A stretch of 29,971 bases of DNA from Sphingomonas sp. 32-62-10 (lineage in GTDB: Bacteria; Pseudomonadota; Alphaproteobacteria; Sphingomonadales; Sphingomonadaceae). Numbering within the stretch: position 1 is the first letter of the stretch; each line of letters begins with the position of its first letter. The translations under genes were made by a program, and so were the position numbers. Below, piece by piece: positions 15,455-23,227 of this stretch. The stretch lies in contig NCEE01000029.1 of the NCBI GenBank assembly GCA_002280555.1, forward strand, positions 1-29,971, given 5' to 3'. The notes under the pieces were generated by a model. The model was not told the origin of the DNA, did not search any database, and saw only the letters and a program-made list of their open reading frames with translations.

Positions 15455-15828
15455 CAGGGTTTGGCCCCATCGATCGCCAGCGGCACCTCAAAATAGGTGA
15501 CGACCGGATCGCTGCCATAGGTAGCCTTGGCGCGCGCGACCCAGGCATCGCTGAACCAGGCCTGCGCTGCCGCCTTGCTCGACCAGTAATAGATGCCGCC
15601 AAAGCGCTTGGGCTCGATCGTGAAATATTTACGGATCAGGCCGGGGATTGCCTGATAGCGGGGAGCCGCCTTGTCGAATTCACCCTTCAGATAGGCATCG
15701 GAGACGCCCGGCGGGGTGGCGATGCTGACGACCACCGCGACCCGACCGGTGGGGGCGTCGGGACGGGCATTGGCGGTAAGCGGCAGCGCGATCAGCGCGG
15801 CGGCTAGGGTTAGCGGGATCAGCTTCAT
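15454..15828 (-). CDS. Exported YdhR-like (dimeric alpha+beta barrel) protein
   Basis: The product has 124 residues. A signal peptide (MKLIPLTLAAALIALPLTANA) is followed by a single ferredoxin-like domain. Its pattern VVVSIATPPGVSDAYLK, then APRYQAIPGLIRKYF, FGGIYYWSSKAAAQAWF and VVTYFEVPL, resembles YdhR-type putative monooxygenases (GGIYLF in E. coli YdhR). Family members are thought to act on small aromatic or quinone-like compounds, but activity is largely uncharacterised, and export to the periplasm is unusual for the type. AGGAG lies seven bases before the ATG at 15828. It is the first gene of the operon facing the LysR regulator. Confidence 0.78.
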   Translation of the reverse strand: MKLIPLTLAAALIALPLTANARPDAPTGRVAVVVSIATPPGVSDAYLKGEFDKAAPRYQAIPGLIRKYFTIEPKRFGGIYYWSSKAAAQAWFSDAWVARAKATYGSDPVVTYFEVPLAIDGAKP

Positions 15829-15894
15829 GGCATTGCTCCTGTTCAAGCGATGCCCCGATCTACGCCTGCCGGCGGGAACGGATAAGATCAATGA

Positions 15895-15913
15895 ATGCAA
15901 ATCGCTTTCGCAT
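15895..15913. promoter_or_regulatory. LysR-type operator (ATGC-N11-GCAT)
   Basis: A perfect interrupted palindrome, ATGC (15895-15898), 11 bases, GCAT (15910-15913), fits the T-N11-A LysR box. It sits in the 112-base divergent region between the YdhR-like operon (-) and the LysR gene (+). It is 28 bases before the regulator start, a normal place for autorepression and activation of the divergent operon. Confidence 0.6.
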
Positions 15914-15940
15914 GAAACGCAAAACCACTAGGCTTAAGCG

Positions 15941-16813
15941 ATGGACAGCGAGGACCTTAAGCTGCTGCTGATGCTCGATGAGCGGGGCTCGCTCAGCGCG
16001 GTTGCCAAGCAGCTCGACTTGGCGGTCTCCACCGTCGCGCGGCGGCTGGAGGGGCTGGAGGCGACATTGGGACTGCGGCTGCTCGATCGGCGCGCCAATG
16101 GCGTGCGGCTGACGAGCGATGGCAGCCGGATCGCGCTGCTCGCGGCCCCGTTGGTCGATCAGGCGGCGCGGATCGGGCGGGCGGCATCGGCGCTCGGGGC
16201 AGCGAACGCGGCAGGCAATGTCACGATATCGGCGACCGACCTGATCGTCACCGATGTGCTTGCCCCCGCTTTGCCGCAGCTTTGGCAGGCCGCACCGGGG
16301 CTGAGCGTGACGCTGCGTGCGCAAGGTGAGGTCGTCAGCCTTGCCGCGCGCGAGGCCGATATCGCGCTGCGCATGTCACGCCCCGAAGGTGCCAGCCTGA
16401 TCGCGCGGCGCATCTATGAAATCGAGCTGGGCTGCTTTGCCAGCACCGATTATCTTGCCGGGCGCGATGCAGCGGCGATCAGCCTGCGTGACGAACGCTT
16501 GCTGATCTATGACGATAGCTATGGCCGGATTGTCGAGACCGACTGGGTGGCCAAGGCAGGGCTTGACGGCGCGGTTGCGCTGCGCACCGGGAGTACGCGC
16601 GCGCTGCTGAACGCGGCGGCGGCAGGCGGCGGCATCGCGTTGCTGCCAGTGACTTTCGCCCGCGACGCCGGCCTCGTTCGCCTGCCGCTCCCCATTCAGA
16701 TACCGCCCCGTCCGGTCTGGCTGCTCACCCACCGCGATGTGCGCCGCTTGCCCGCCATCCGGGCCGCGCATCGCTGGATCGCGGGCGCCTTTGCGCGGTT
16801 GGCGCACACCTGA
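15941..16813 (+). CDS. LysR-family transcriptional regulator
   Basis: The product has 290 residues. The N-terminal winged helix-turn-helix is clear: DLKLLLMLDERGSLSAVAKQ, then LDLAVSTVARRLEGLEATLG and LRLLDRRANGVRLTSDG (residues 3-60). A linker helix precedes the periplasmic-binding-like effector domain, whose first strand reads GNVTISATDLIVTDVLAPAL (about 90-110). It is divergent from the three-gene operon of YdhR-like protein, alcohol dehydrogenase and thioesterase, with a LysR box in between. By family rule it is the likely regulator of that operon. The effector is probably a substrate or intermediate of that operon. No strong ribosome-binding site precedes the ATG. Confidence 0.93.
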   Translation: MDSEDLKLLLMLDERGSLSAVAKQLDLAVSTVARRLEGLEATLGLRLLDRRANGVRLTSDGSRIALLAAPLVDQAARIGRAASALGAANAAGNVTISATDLIVTDVLAPALPQLWQAAPGLSVTLRAQGEVVSLAAREADIALRMSRPEGASLIARRIYEIELGCFASTDYLAGRDAAAISLRDERLLIYDDSYGRIVETDWVAKAGLDGAVALRTGSTRALLNAAAAGGGIALLPVTFARDAGLVRLPLPIQIPPRPVWLLTHRDVRRLPAIRAAHRWIAGAFARLAHT

Positions 16814-16912
16814 CCTCATCAGGGACGTTGCACGCACAGGCCGATGGTGATAGCGCGCGCCGCTTAACGATAGCGGCAACACGCCGTATCACTCCAGCCG
16901 TTCAGGACATTC

Positions 16913-17248
16913 ATGTTCGTGCCCCCCGCCTTTGCCCAGACTGCTGGTGCCGCCGCCGATGGCAGCGGATCGATCGCCATGATCATCCCCTATCTGTTGC
17001 TGCTCCCGCTTGCCTATTTCCTGCTGATTCGCCCGCAGCAAAAGCGGATGAAAGTGCTGCAGGATTCGATCAACGCGGTGAAGAAGGGCGATGAAGTGAC
17101 GACCGCCGGCGGCATTGTCGGCAAGGTTATCAAGGTCGATGACCGGATCGTCGAGGTGGAGATTGCCACCGGCGTGAAGGTGAAGGTCGTCAAGGCAACG
17201 CTGGCCGCGATCGCGCCAAGCGGCGCCGGCAAACCTGCAAACGACTGA
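16913..17248 (+). CDS. yajC: Preprotein translocase subunit YajC
   Basis: The product has 111 residues and is a small inner-membrane partner of SecD-SecF. One membrane segment occupies about residues 21-41 (AMIIPYLLLLPLAYFLLIRP). The cytoplasmic part carries the family signature RPQQKRMKVLQ, then INAVKKGDEVTTAGGIVGKV. The short N-terminal region FVPPAFAQTAGAAAD is typical of alphaproteobacterial YajC. It is the first gene of a yajC-secD-secF operon; secD starts eight bases after its stop. A weak ribosome-binding motif (AGGAC) lies a few bases before the ATG. Confidence 0.95.
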   Translation: MFVPPAFAQTAGAAADGSGSIAMIIPYLLLLPLAYFLLIRPQQKRMKVLQDSINAVKKGDEVTTAGGIVGKVIKVDDRIVEVEIATGVKVKVVKATLAAIAPSGAGKPAND

Positions 17249-17256
17249 TCGCACCA

Positions 17257-18855
17257 ATGCTCGATTTCCCGCGCTGGAAAATAGCTTCTATCCTCGGCTT
17301 GCTGGCGGCACTGATGCTGCTCGCCGTCCCCAGCTTCGTGCCGGAACGCTACACGAAGGATCTGGGCGTTTCGCTGCCCCGGATTAACTTCGGGCTCGAT
17401 CTTGCAGGCGGCAGCTATCTGCTGCTCGAAGCCGATACCGCCGATGTCGCTGCTTCGCGGATCGAACAGATGCGCGATACTGTCGCCACCGAAATGCGGC
17501 GTGGTACGCCCAAGATCGGGATTGGCGATATCTCGACGCGGGGCGGCAAGCTGAGCTTCCTCCTGCGCGACGTGACGCAGGTGGATGAAGCGCGCGAGCG
17601 GCTGTTGCCGCTTACCAATGGTGCAGGGCTGACCGGGCAGCGCGACTGGACGATCGAAGTGGTCGACGGCCAGCGCTTTGTCCTTACCCAAACCCAAGCG
17701 GGTCTGACCCAGGCGATCGACACCGCCATGGCCGACGCGACTGAAGTCGTCCGCCGCCGCATCGACGAACTCGGCACCCGCGAACCGACGATCATCCGCC
17801 AGGGCAGCAACCGCATCGTCGTGCAGGTGCCCGGCCTGCAGGATCCGCAGGCGCTGAAGGATCTTCTCGGCAAGACGGCGAAGCTCGAATTCAAGCTGGT
17901 CGATCTGACCGCTGATCCGGCAGAGGTCGCCAAGGGTCCGCGCGGTAATGCCCCGGTCGGCAGCCAGATTTTGCCCTATACCGAAGGCGGCAGTTCGATT
18001 GCGGTGAAGCGGTCGGTGATCATTTCGGGGGATCAGCTGATCAACGCGGTACAAGGCAATGATTCACAGACGAACGAGCCCAATGTCGTCATCACCTTTG
18101 ATAGCCAGGGAGGTCGCAAATTCGCGCGGGTGACGCAGGAAAATGTCGGCAAGCCGTTCGCGATCATCCTGGATAATCAAGTCATCTCCGCCCCCAACAT
18201 CAACGAACCGATCCTCGGCGGCACCGCATCGATCTCGGGTAGCTTTACCGTCGAGACGGCGAACCAGCTCGCCCTCGCACTGCGATCGGGCAAGCTGCCT
18301 GTGGCACTTAAAGTGGTCGAGGAACGCACGGTCGGGCCTGATCTGGGTGCCGATTCGATCCGCTACGGCATCACTGCATCGATCATCGCGGCAGCCGCGG
18401 TGATCGTTTTCATGCTCGTCACCTATGGCCGCTTCGGCGTCTATGCGAACATCGCCGTCGTCATCAACATCGTGGTGATCATCGGCGTGCTGGCGCTGCT
18501 GAACGGCACGCTGACCTTGCCGGGTATCGCCGGTTTCGTGCTGACGATCGGCACCGCGGTCGACGCGAACGTTTTGATCAACGAGCGTATCCGCGAAGAA
18601 CGGCGGCGCGGACGCAGCGTGATCCAGTCGGTCGAGCTCGGCTATAAGGAAGCATCGCGCACCATTTTCGAAGCGAACATGACCCACGCGATTTCCGGTG
18701 TGATCATGTTGCTGCTCGGCTCCGGCCCGGTGAAGGGTTTTGCCGTCGTCCTGCTGATCGGCATCGCGACATCGGTGTTCACCGCCGTTACGTTCACGCG
18801 CATGCTCGTCGTGCTCTGGGTGCGCAAAAACCGCCCCAGTGAAATCAACATTTGA
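17257..18855 (+). CDS. secD: Protein translocase subunit SecD
   Basis: The product has 532 residues. SecD helps pull secreted proteins to completion on the periplasmic side using the proton gradient. TM1 is near residues 9-28. The conserved D1 motif follows as INFGLDLAGGSYLLLE. The large P1 periplasmic domain contains REPTIIRQGSNRIVVQVPGL. Motifs of the C-terminal bundle are LRSGKLP, then the D4 to D6 region with GIAGFVLTIGTAVDANVLIN and ERIREE, and EANMTHAISGVIMLLLGSGP. Six membrane helices in total are expected. The length is normal for a stand-alone SecD. secF follows after 15 bases. Confidence 0.96.
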   Translation: MLDFPRWKIASILGLLAALMLLAVPSFVPERYTKDLGVSLPRINFGLDLAGGSYLLLEADTADVAASRIEQMRDTVATEMRRGTPKIGIGDISTRGGKLSFLLRDVTQVDEARERLLPLTNGAGLTGQRDWTIEVVDGQRFVLTQTQAGLTQAIDTAMADATEVVRRRIDELGTREPTIIRQGSNRIVVQVPGLQDPQALKDLLGKTAKLEFKLVDLTADPAEVAKGPRGNAPVGSQILPYTEGGSSIAVKRSVIISGDQLINAVQGNDSQTNEPNVVITFDSQGGRKFARVTQENVGKPFAIILDNQVISAPNINEPILGGTASISGSFTVETANQLALALRSGKLPVALKVVEERTVGPDLGADSIRYGITASIIAAAAVIVFMLVTYGRFGVYANIAVVINIVVIIGVLALLNGTLTLPGIAGFVLTIGTAVDANVLINERIREERRRGRSVIQSVELGYKEASRTIFEANMTHAISGVIMLLLGSGPVKGFAVVLLIGIATSVFTAVTFTRMLVVLWVRKNRPSEINI

Positions 18856-18870
18856 TCGGCGGATAAAGCC

Positions 18871-19851
18871 ATGCGCCTGCTGAAACTCGTTCCAGACAAC
18901 ACCAATATCGGCTTTGTCCGCCTGCGCTTCTGGGCGTTCGGGCTGACCGCGCTGTTGTCAATCGCGGCGCTGGCGACAGTGTTTGTCTATAAACTGAACC
19001 TCGGCGTCGATTTTGTCGGCGGGCTGATGATCGAAGAGAAGTTCCAAGCCGAGCCCTCGCTCGACACGCTGCGCACGTCGATCGATGCGCTCGAACTGGG
19101 CGAGGTTCGCCTCCAGTTATATGATGACAAGCGCACCGTCTCCATCCGTCTGCCAGCGCCGGAATCGCAGGATAAAGATGCCACCGCCGCTGTAGTCAAA
19201 AAGGTGCAGGCCGCGATCAACAAAGATTTCCCGACCGCCAAATTCTCGAAACAGGATGCGGTGTCAGGCAAGGTATCGAACGAACTGATCTGGAAGGGTG
19301 CAGCCGCCGTGGCGCTCGCGGTGCTCGGCATCGGCCTGTTCGCGATCTTCCGGTTCGAATGGCAGTTCGGCGTGTCCACCGTCGTCGCGATCGTCCACGA
19401 TCTGCTGATGACGCTGGGTTTCTTTGCGGTCACCCAGTTCGAATTCGATCTGAACATCGTGGCGGCAGTGCTGACGATCATCGGCTATTCGATCAATGAC
19501 AAGATCGTGATCGATGACCGTATCCGCGAGAATATGCGCCGCTATCGCAAGATGGACATGCGGGAGATCATCGATCTGTCGGTCAACGAGACCTTGCCCC
19601 GCACTGTCATGACCTCACTGACGATCCTGCTCGCGCTTGGCGCGCTGCTGTTGTTTGGCGGACATGTGTTGCGTGGCTTCACCGCCGCGATGATACTGGG
19701 CATCGTCGTCGGCACCTATTCGTCGATCTATGTATCGTCATCGCTGCTGATTACGCTTGGCCTGCGCGCCGATCCCAATCTGGAAAAGGCGGCAGGCAAG
19801 GCCAACATCGCCACCAACGCCGAACGCGTGGGCCCCAAAGACCCCGTCTGA
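18871..19851 (+). CDS. secF: Protein translocase subunit SecF
   Basis: The product has 326 residues. TM1 (FWAFGLTALLSIAALATVFV) is followed by the family motif LNLGVDFVGGLMIEEKF. After a short periplasmic domain comes the C-terminal bundle, with FEFDLNIVAAVLTIIGYSIN and DKIVIDDRIREN, the SecF equivalent of the DANVLINERIREE motif in SecD. It works with SecD and YajC at the SecYEG channel. Its stop overlaps the next start by one base (TGATG), so translation of the Mth938-like gene is coupled to it. Confidence 0.96.
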   Translation: MRLLKLVPDNTNIGFVRLRFWAFGLTALLSIAALATVFVYKLNLGVDFVGGLMIEEKFQAEPSLDTLRTSIDALELGEVRLQLYDDKRTVSIRLPAPESQDKDATAAVVKKVQAAINKDFPTAKFSKQDAVSGKVSNELIWKGAAAVALAVLGIGLFAIFRFEWQFGVSTVVAIVHDLLMTLGFFAVTQFEFDLNIVAAVLTIIGYSINDKIVIDDRIRENMRRYRKMDMREIIDLSVNETLPRTVMTSLTILLALGALLLFGGHVLRGFTAAMILGIVVGTYSSIYVSSSLLITLGLRADPNLEKAAGKANIATNAERVGPKDPV

Positions 19852-20234
19852 TGCGGCTGGAACATGAATCCGCCCCCGACGGCCCGATCATCAAAGGGTT
19901 TTCGGGCGGGGGCTTTCGTATCGACGACAATGTCTACACCGCCTTGCTGCTCACCCCGGCGAGCGCGCATGGCTGGGCACCGCCAGCGATTGCCACGCTG
20001 TCGGCGAGCGATGTCGCGACGCTGACGGCGCTTGATCCGCTTCCCGAATTCGTGATCCTTGGCACCGGCGTTGGGCTGATCCACCCCATACGAACGCTGG
20101 TGACCGCGCTTGAGGCGCAAGGCATCGGCATCGAGGTGATGGACAGCCGCGCCGCTGCCCGAGCGTGGAGCGTGCTGCGTCAGGAAGGTCGCTGGATCGC
20201 CGCCGCGCTCTATCCACTCGATCACCGCGGCTAA
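19851..20234 (+). CDS. Mth938-like (NDUFAF3/DUF498-type) domain protein
   Basis: The product has 127 residues. Diagnostic segments are GPIIKGFSGGGFRIDDNVY near the start, LPEFVILGTGVGL in the middle, and GIGIEVMDSRAAARAWSVLR towards the end. The human relative NDUFAF3 is a complex I assembly factor, and in alphaproteobacteria the gene regularly follows secDF. Whether the bacterial protein assists membrane-complex assembly is inference. The start shares one base with the secF stop. The expected next gene of many alphaproteobacterial clusters, a squalene/phytoene-synthase-like gene, is not found here; a DUF3089 hydrolase follows. Confidence 0.9.
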   Translation: MRLEHESAPDGPIIKGFSGGGFRIDDNVYTALLLTPASAHGWAPPAIATLSASDVATLTALDPLPEFVILGTGVGLIHPIRTLVTALEAQGIGIEVMDSRAAARAWSVLRQEGRWIAAALYPLDHRG

Positions 20235-20310
20235 GACAGCACCGATTGCGCCTCGACGCAACGACCTCGGCGCGTTAACCTTTCGTGACAAAAACGACAG
20301 GGAGAGATTT

Positions 20311-21513
20311 GTGAAGCGCTTCGTTTTATCTACCGTGTTCTGTGCGACCGCCGCCACCATGATCGGCACCGCGCCCGCTGCGGCGCAAACGCCACCTGCT
20401 GCCCCGGTTGCGCCCACCATCCTTCGCGCGCCCGATTATACCCAAGACGCCGATTGGCTCTGCCGCCCCGGCCGCGCCGATGCGTGCGCCGCCGATCAGA
20501 CCGCAACGGTGATCGCAGCCAATGGCAAGCGCACGATCGAACCCTTTGTGCCGGCCGCTGCGCCGAAGTTCGATTGCTTTTATGTCTATCCCACCGTGTC
20601 GCTCGACACGACGCCGAACAGCGATCTGAATGCCGGGCCCGAAGAAAAGCAGGTCGCCGCCTTTCAGGCCGCCCGCTTTGCCAAAAATTGCCGGGTGTTC
20701 GCGCCGCTGTACCGCCAGGTCACGCTGACGGCGCTGCGGGACATCATGACGGGCAAGGCTGTGCCCGCTGATCGCGCGCTGGCCTATGCCGATGTGCGCG
20801 CTGCCTGGTATGATTATCTTCGCCGCGACAACCAGGGTCGCGGCGTCGTGCTGGTCGGGCATAGCCAAGGTGCGGGCATTTTGAAGCAATTGCTGATCGA
20901 GGAGATTGATCGCAAGCCGATTGCTGGGCAGCTGATTTCGGCGATGCTGATCGGCACCAATGTCGGCGTACCCGAAGGCCGCGATGTTGGTGGCGAGCTG
21001 AAGACCATTCCGCTGTGCCGCCGCGCTGATCAATGGGGTTGCATTGTCAGCTATGTCACCTTCCGCGCTGATGCACCGCCGCCCGCCAACAGCCGTTTCG
21101 GTGTGGTGGCACAGCCCGGCATGGTCGCTGCGTGCACCAATCCGGCGATGCTCGCTGGTGGCAAGGCGATCACCGACAATTATCTGGGCACCAACGGCGC
21201 GGGCATTGCCAGTTCAAAGCAAGCGCCCTGGACGAGCGACGGCGCTGCGGTGAACACACCATTCGTGAAGGCACCCGGGCTGCTTTCGGCAGAATGCGTC
21301 GCCAATGGCAAGTTCCGCTACCTTGCGGTAACGGTCAATGCGGTGCCGAGCGATCCGCGCACCGACACGATCGGCGGGGATGTTGCGGTCGGTGGCCAGA
21401 TTCTTGCCGATTGGGGCCTGCACCTGATCGATATGCCGGTGACGATGGGCAACCTCGTCACGCTGTCGGCCTCGCAAGCCAAGACGTGGCTCAAGCGCCC
21501 CGGCGCGCGGTGA
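20311..21513 (+). CDS. Exported DUF3089 alpha/beta hydrolase (lipase-like)
   Basis: The product has 400 residues. A signal peptide (ending in APAAAQT) precedes a DUF3089 domain: DYTQDADWLCRPGR.DAC, FDCFYVYPTVS, NCRVFAPLYRQVTL, then the nucleophile elbow GHSQGAG with Ser185. C-terminal strands include CTNPAMLAGG and WGLHLIDM. Cysteine pairs in the mature domain suggest periplasmic disulfides. The family is predicted to be lipase- or esterase-like but has no assigned substrate. It starts with GTG, supported by AGGGAGAG about seven bases upstream, and is transcribed convergently to the GT4 gene across an inverted repeat. Confidence 0.9.
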   Translation: MKRFVLSTVFCATAATMIGTAPAAAQTPPAAPVAPTILRAPDYTQDADWLCRPGRADACAADQTATVIAANGKRTIEPFVPAAAPKFDCFYVYPTVSLDTTPNSDLNAGPEEKQVAAFQAARFAKNCRVFAPLYRQVTLTALRDIMTGKAVPADRALAYADVRAAWYDYLRRDNQGRGVVLVGHSQGAGILKQLLIEEIDRKPIAGQLISAMLIGTNVGVPEGRDVGGELKTIPLCRRADQWGCIVSYVTFRADAPPPANSRFGVVAQPGMVAACTNPAMLAGGKAITDNYLGTNGAGIASSKQAPWTSDGAAVNTPFVKAPGLLSAECVANGKFRYLAVTVNAVPSDPRTDTIGGDVAVGGQILADWGLHLIDMPVTMGNLVTLSASQAKTWLKRPGAR

Positions 21514-21554
21514 TCGGCTGGCAACCAACAGCTTTAAACTGGATAAACCTTACT

Positions 21555-21623
21555 CCGTTCACCCTGAGCGAAGTCGAAGGGCAAGCGCTGCGCGTTGGCT
21601 TCGACTTCGCTCAGCCCGAACGG
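21555..21623. repeat. Imperfect inverted repeat (CTTCGACTTCGCTCAG type)
   Basis: The arms 21555-21579 and 21599-21623 are 25 bases long and complementary except for three adjacent bases, which read ACC in one arm and GGG in the reverse complement of the other. The spacer is 19 bases. The core CTGAGCGAAGTCGAAG is a dispersed sphingomonad intergenic repeat. Lying between convergent genes, it may serve as a bidirectional terminator. Confidence 0.88.
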
Positions 21624-21641
21624 GGGTGAGATTCAAGGCAG

Positions 21642-22700
21642 CTAAAGGCATCCGACGTGATCCCCGGCGGAGACCAGACGATGCAAATGCGCGTACAGCG
21701 CATCGGTGTTCGCCGCCCAGGTAAAGTGTTCCGCCCCGCGCCGCACCGAGTCCGGCGCGGGCGGATCGGCCAACAGTGATGCGATGGCCTGTGCAAAGGC
21801 CGCCGGCTCGCGGGCCGCGATCCGGCCGAAATCGGGGTCGGTTACCACCTCAGCCGCGCCGCCTGCGGCGGTAATGACGATCGGCGTGCCGCACGCCAGC
21901 GCTTCGACCCAGGCATTGGCGAGCCCTTCGGACGCGGACGCGAGTGCCATGACATCAGCGGCAGCAAGCAAGGCAGGCAGTTCGGCATGCGGCGTGCTGC
22001 CGAGCAGGCGGACCCGATCGCTCAGCCCCAGCCGGGCAATATCGGCCACCAATGCGGGACGTGACGGCCCTTCGCCGGCAATCAACAAGCTAACCCCCGG
22101 CAGCTCGGTCATCGCACGGATGACAATGCCATGCCCCTTGCGATCAATGAGCGCGCCGAGCGACACAATCAGCGGCCCGGTGATCCCGATCGCCGCCTTG
22201 GCCTGCGGGCGATCGACCAGAACGAACCGATCGAGATCGACGCCGGTGCGGTGCACGGTGATGCGATCGGGAGGGATGCCGATCGCCGCCATATCCTCCC
22301 GCATTGCCTGCGACACCGCCAGCACGCCGTCTGCCGCGCACCCGGCGTTGCGCACCTGCGCTGCCGTCGGCCCCTTGCCCCAATGATGGATATCAGCCCC
22401 GCGCGCCTTGATCGACACCGGCACGCCGAAATGCTTGCCCAGCGCGACCGCCGCTGGACCATCGGGAAAGAAAAATTCGGCATCGATCACGTCGAACGCG
22501 AATTCGCGCCGGATGTCAGCCAGCACCGGCAGCAAGGTGCGCACGGACAGCGGCCAGGGCGGCACCCCGATTGGCGCGACAACCCGCAGCGACACATCAG
22601 GATGCGCGGCAAGCCCCAATGTCTGCCGTTCGACGAACACCCCGAAATTAGGGCGCCCGGCATCCGGGAACAGTGTCGAAAGGGTCAGCACGCGCAACAT
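21642..22700 (-). CDS. Glycosyltransferase family 4 protein
   Basis: The product has 352 residues with a GT-B fold. The N-terminal domain begins MLRVLTLSTLFPDAGRPNFG followed by VFVERQTLGL. The C-terminal nucleotide-sugar domain shows VSLGALIDRKGHGIVIRAM, LLIAGEGPSRP and DRVRLLGSTPHAELPALLAA. The retaining GT4 E-x7-E signature follows as EGLANAWVE, then CGTPIVITAAGGAAEVV. The GAxxxRKG loop normally binds the donor phosphate. It likely adds a hexose to a polysaccharide or lipid precursor at the inner membrane. The manA gene in the same direction hints at mannose or GDP-mannose supply, but the donor sugar is not determined. Confidence 0.92.
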   Translation of the reverse strand: MLRVLTLSTLFPDAGRPNFGVFVERQTLGLAAHPDVSLRVVAPIGVPPWPLSVRTLLPVLADIRREFAFDVIDAEFFFPDGPAAVALGKHFGVPVSIKARGADIHHWGKGPTAAQVRNAGCAADGVLAVSQAMREDMAAIGIPPDRITVHRTGVDLDRFVLVDRPQAKAAIGITGPLIVSLGALIDRKGHGIVIRAMTELPGVSLLIAGEGPSRPALVADIARLGLSDRVRLLGSTPHAELPALLAAADVMALASASEGLANAWVEALACGTPIVITAAGGAAEVVTDPDFGRIAAREPAAFAQAIASLLADPPAPDSVRRGAEHFTWAANTDALYAHLHRLVSAGDHVGCL

Positions 22701-22732
22701 CGGGCAGTGCTATCATCAAGCCGTTAAATTTG

Positions 22733-23212
22733 TCAGCCGGGCAGCGGCGTATATCGGTGCTGCATGAAGCGGTTCCAGCCCTTTTTCGTCTTGCTTTCGA
22801 CCGCGAAAAAGAACGCCCCATCACCCGCCGGCCAGTACACCATCCGGGCGCGGCCGGCAGGCATGTCTGCCTCGAATGCAATCGCGTGCGGATCGACATC
22901 AAGCGCCGACGCCGCAACGCCGTTCGATCGCTTGCCGTCCGACGTATAGGAATGGAATATCAGTCCCGACTCGCCCTTGCCGAACAGCGCGAGCTCTTCA
23001 TACTGGCGGTTCGGCCCGATCACCCAAACAGCGGAAAGCTGAATATAGCTGCCGTTCAGCACCGGCTTGAATTCGCGCGTGCATTGCATCGTGCTGGCGC
23101 CGTCTGGCCCTACCGCTTCGGCCTCCCAGCGACCAAGCAAGGGCTTCAAAGGCCCTAACATGCCGCGCCCCGGCCGCCAATATTCCGGTATTGATGTGGT
23201 CCCCCCGGCCAT
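22733..23212 (-). CDS. Small DUF1579/calycin-like protein of unknown function
   Basis: The product has 159 residues without a signal peptide. The N-terminal LGPLKPLLGRWEAEAVG, followed by alternating strands (TMQCTREFKPVLNGSYIQLS, then ELALFGKGESGLIFHSYTSD), looks like the lipocalin/calycin-type barrel seen in DUF1579 or nitrobindin-like families. I do not recognise a conserved histidine that would argue for haem binding. A GGGGGCG motif lies a few bases before ATG 23212; ATG 23161 is a weaker alternative. It lies 15 bases downstream of manA and 32 bases upstream of the GT4 gene, so the three are probably one operon. Its role in that operon is unknown. Confidence 0.72.
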   Translation of the reverse strand: MAGGTTSIPEYWRPGRGMLGPLKPLLGRWEAEAVGPDGASTMQCTREFKPVLNGSYIQLSAVWVIGPNRQYEELALFGKGESGLIFHSYTSDGKRSNGVAASALDVDPHAIAFEADMPAGRARMVYWPAGDGAFFFAVESKTKKGWNRFMQHRYTPLPG

Positions 23213-23227
23213 TATCGCCCCCGATTG

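Noticed and set aside
14396..15496. 366-residue plus-strand ORF opposite the alcohol dehydrogenase
   Set aside because: Antisense to a gene with complete zinc-site motifs; its translation is His/Arg/Gly-rich with no recognisable domain.
18064..18687. 207-residue minus-strand ORF inside secD
   Set aside because: Asp/His-rich low-complexity translation typical of the antisense of membrane helices; no start signal.
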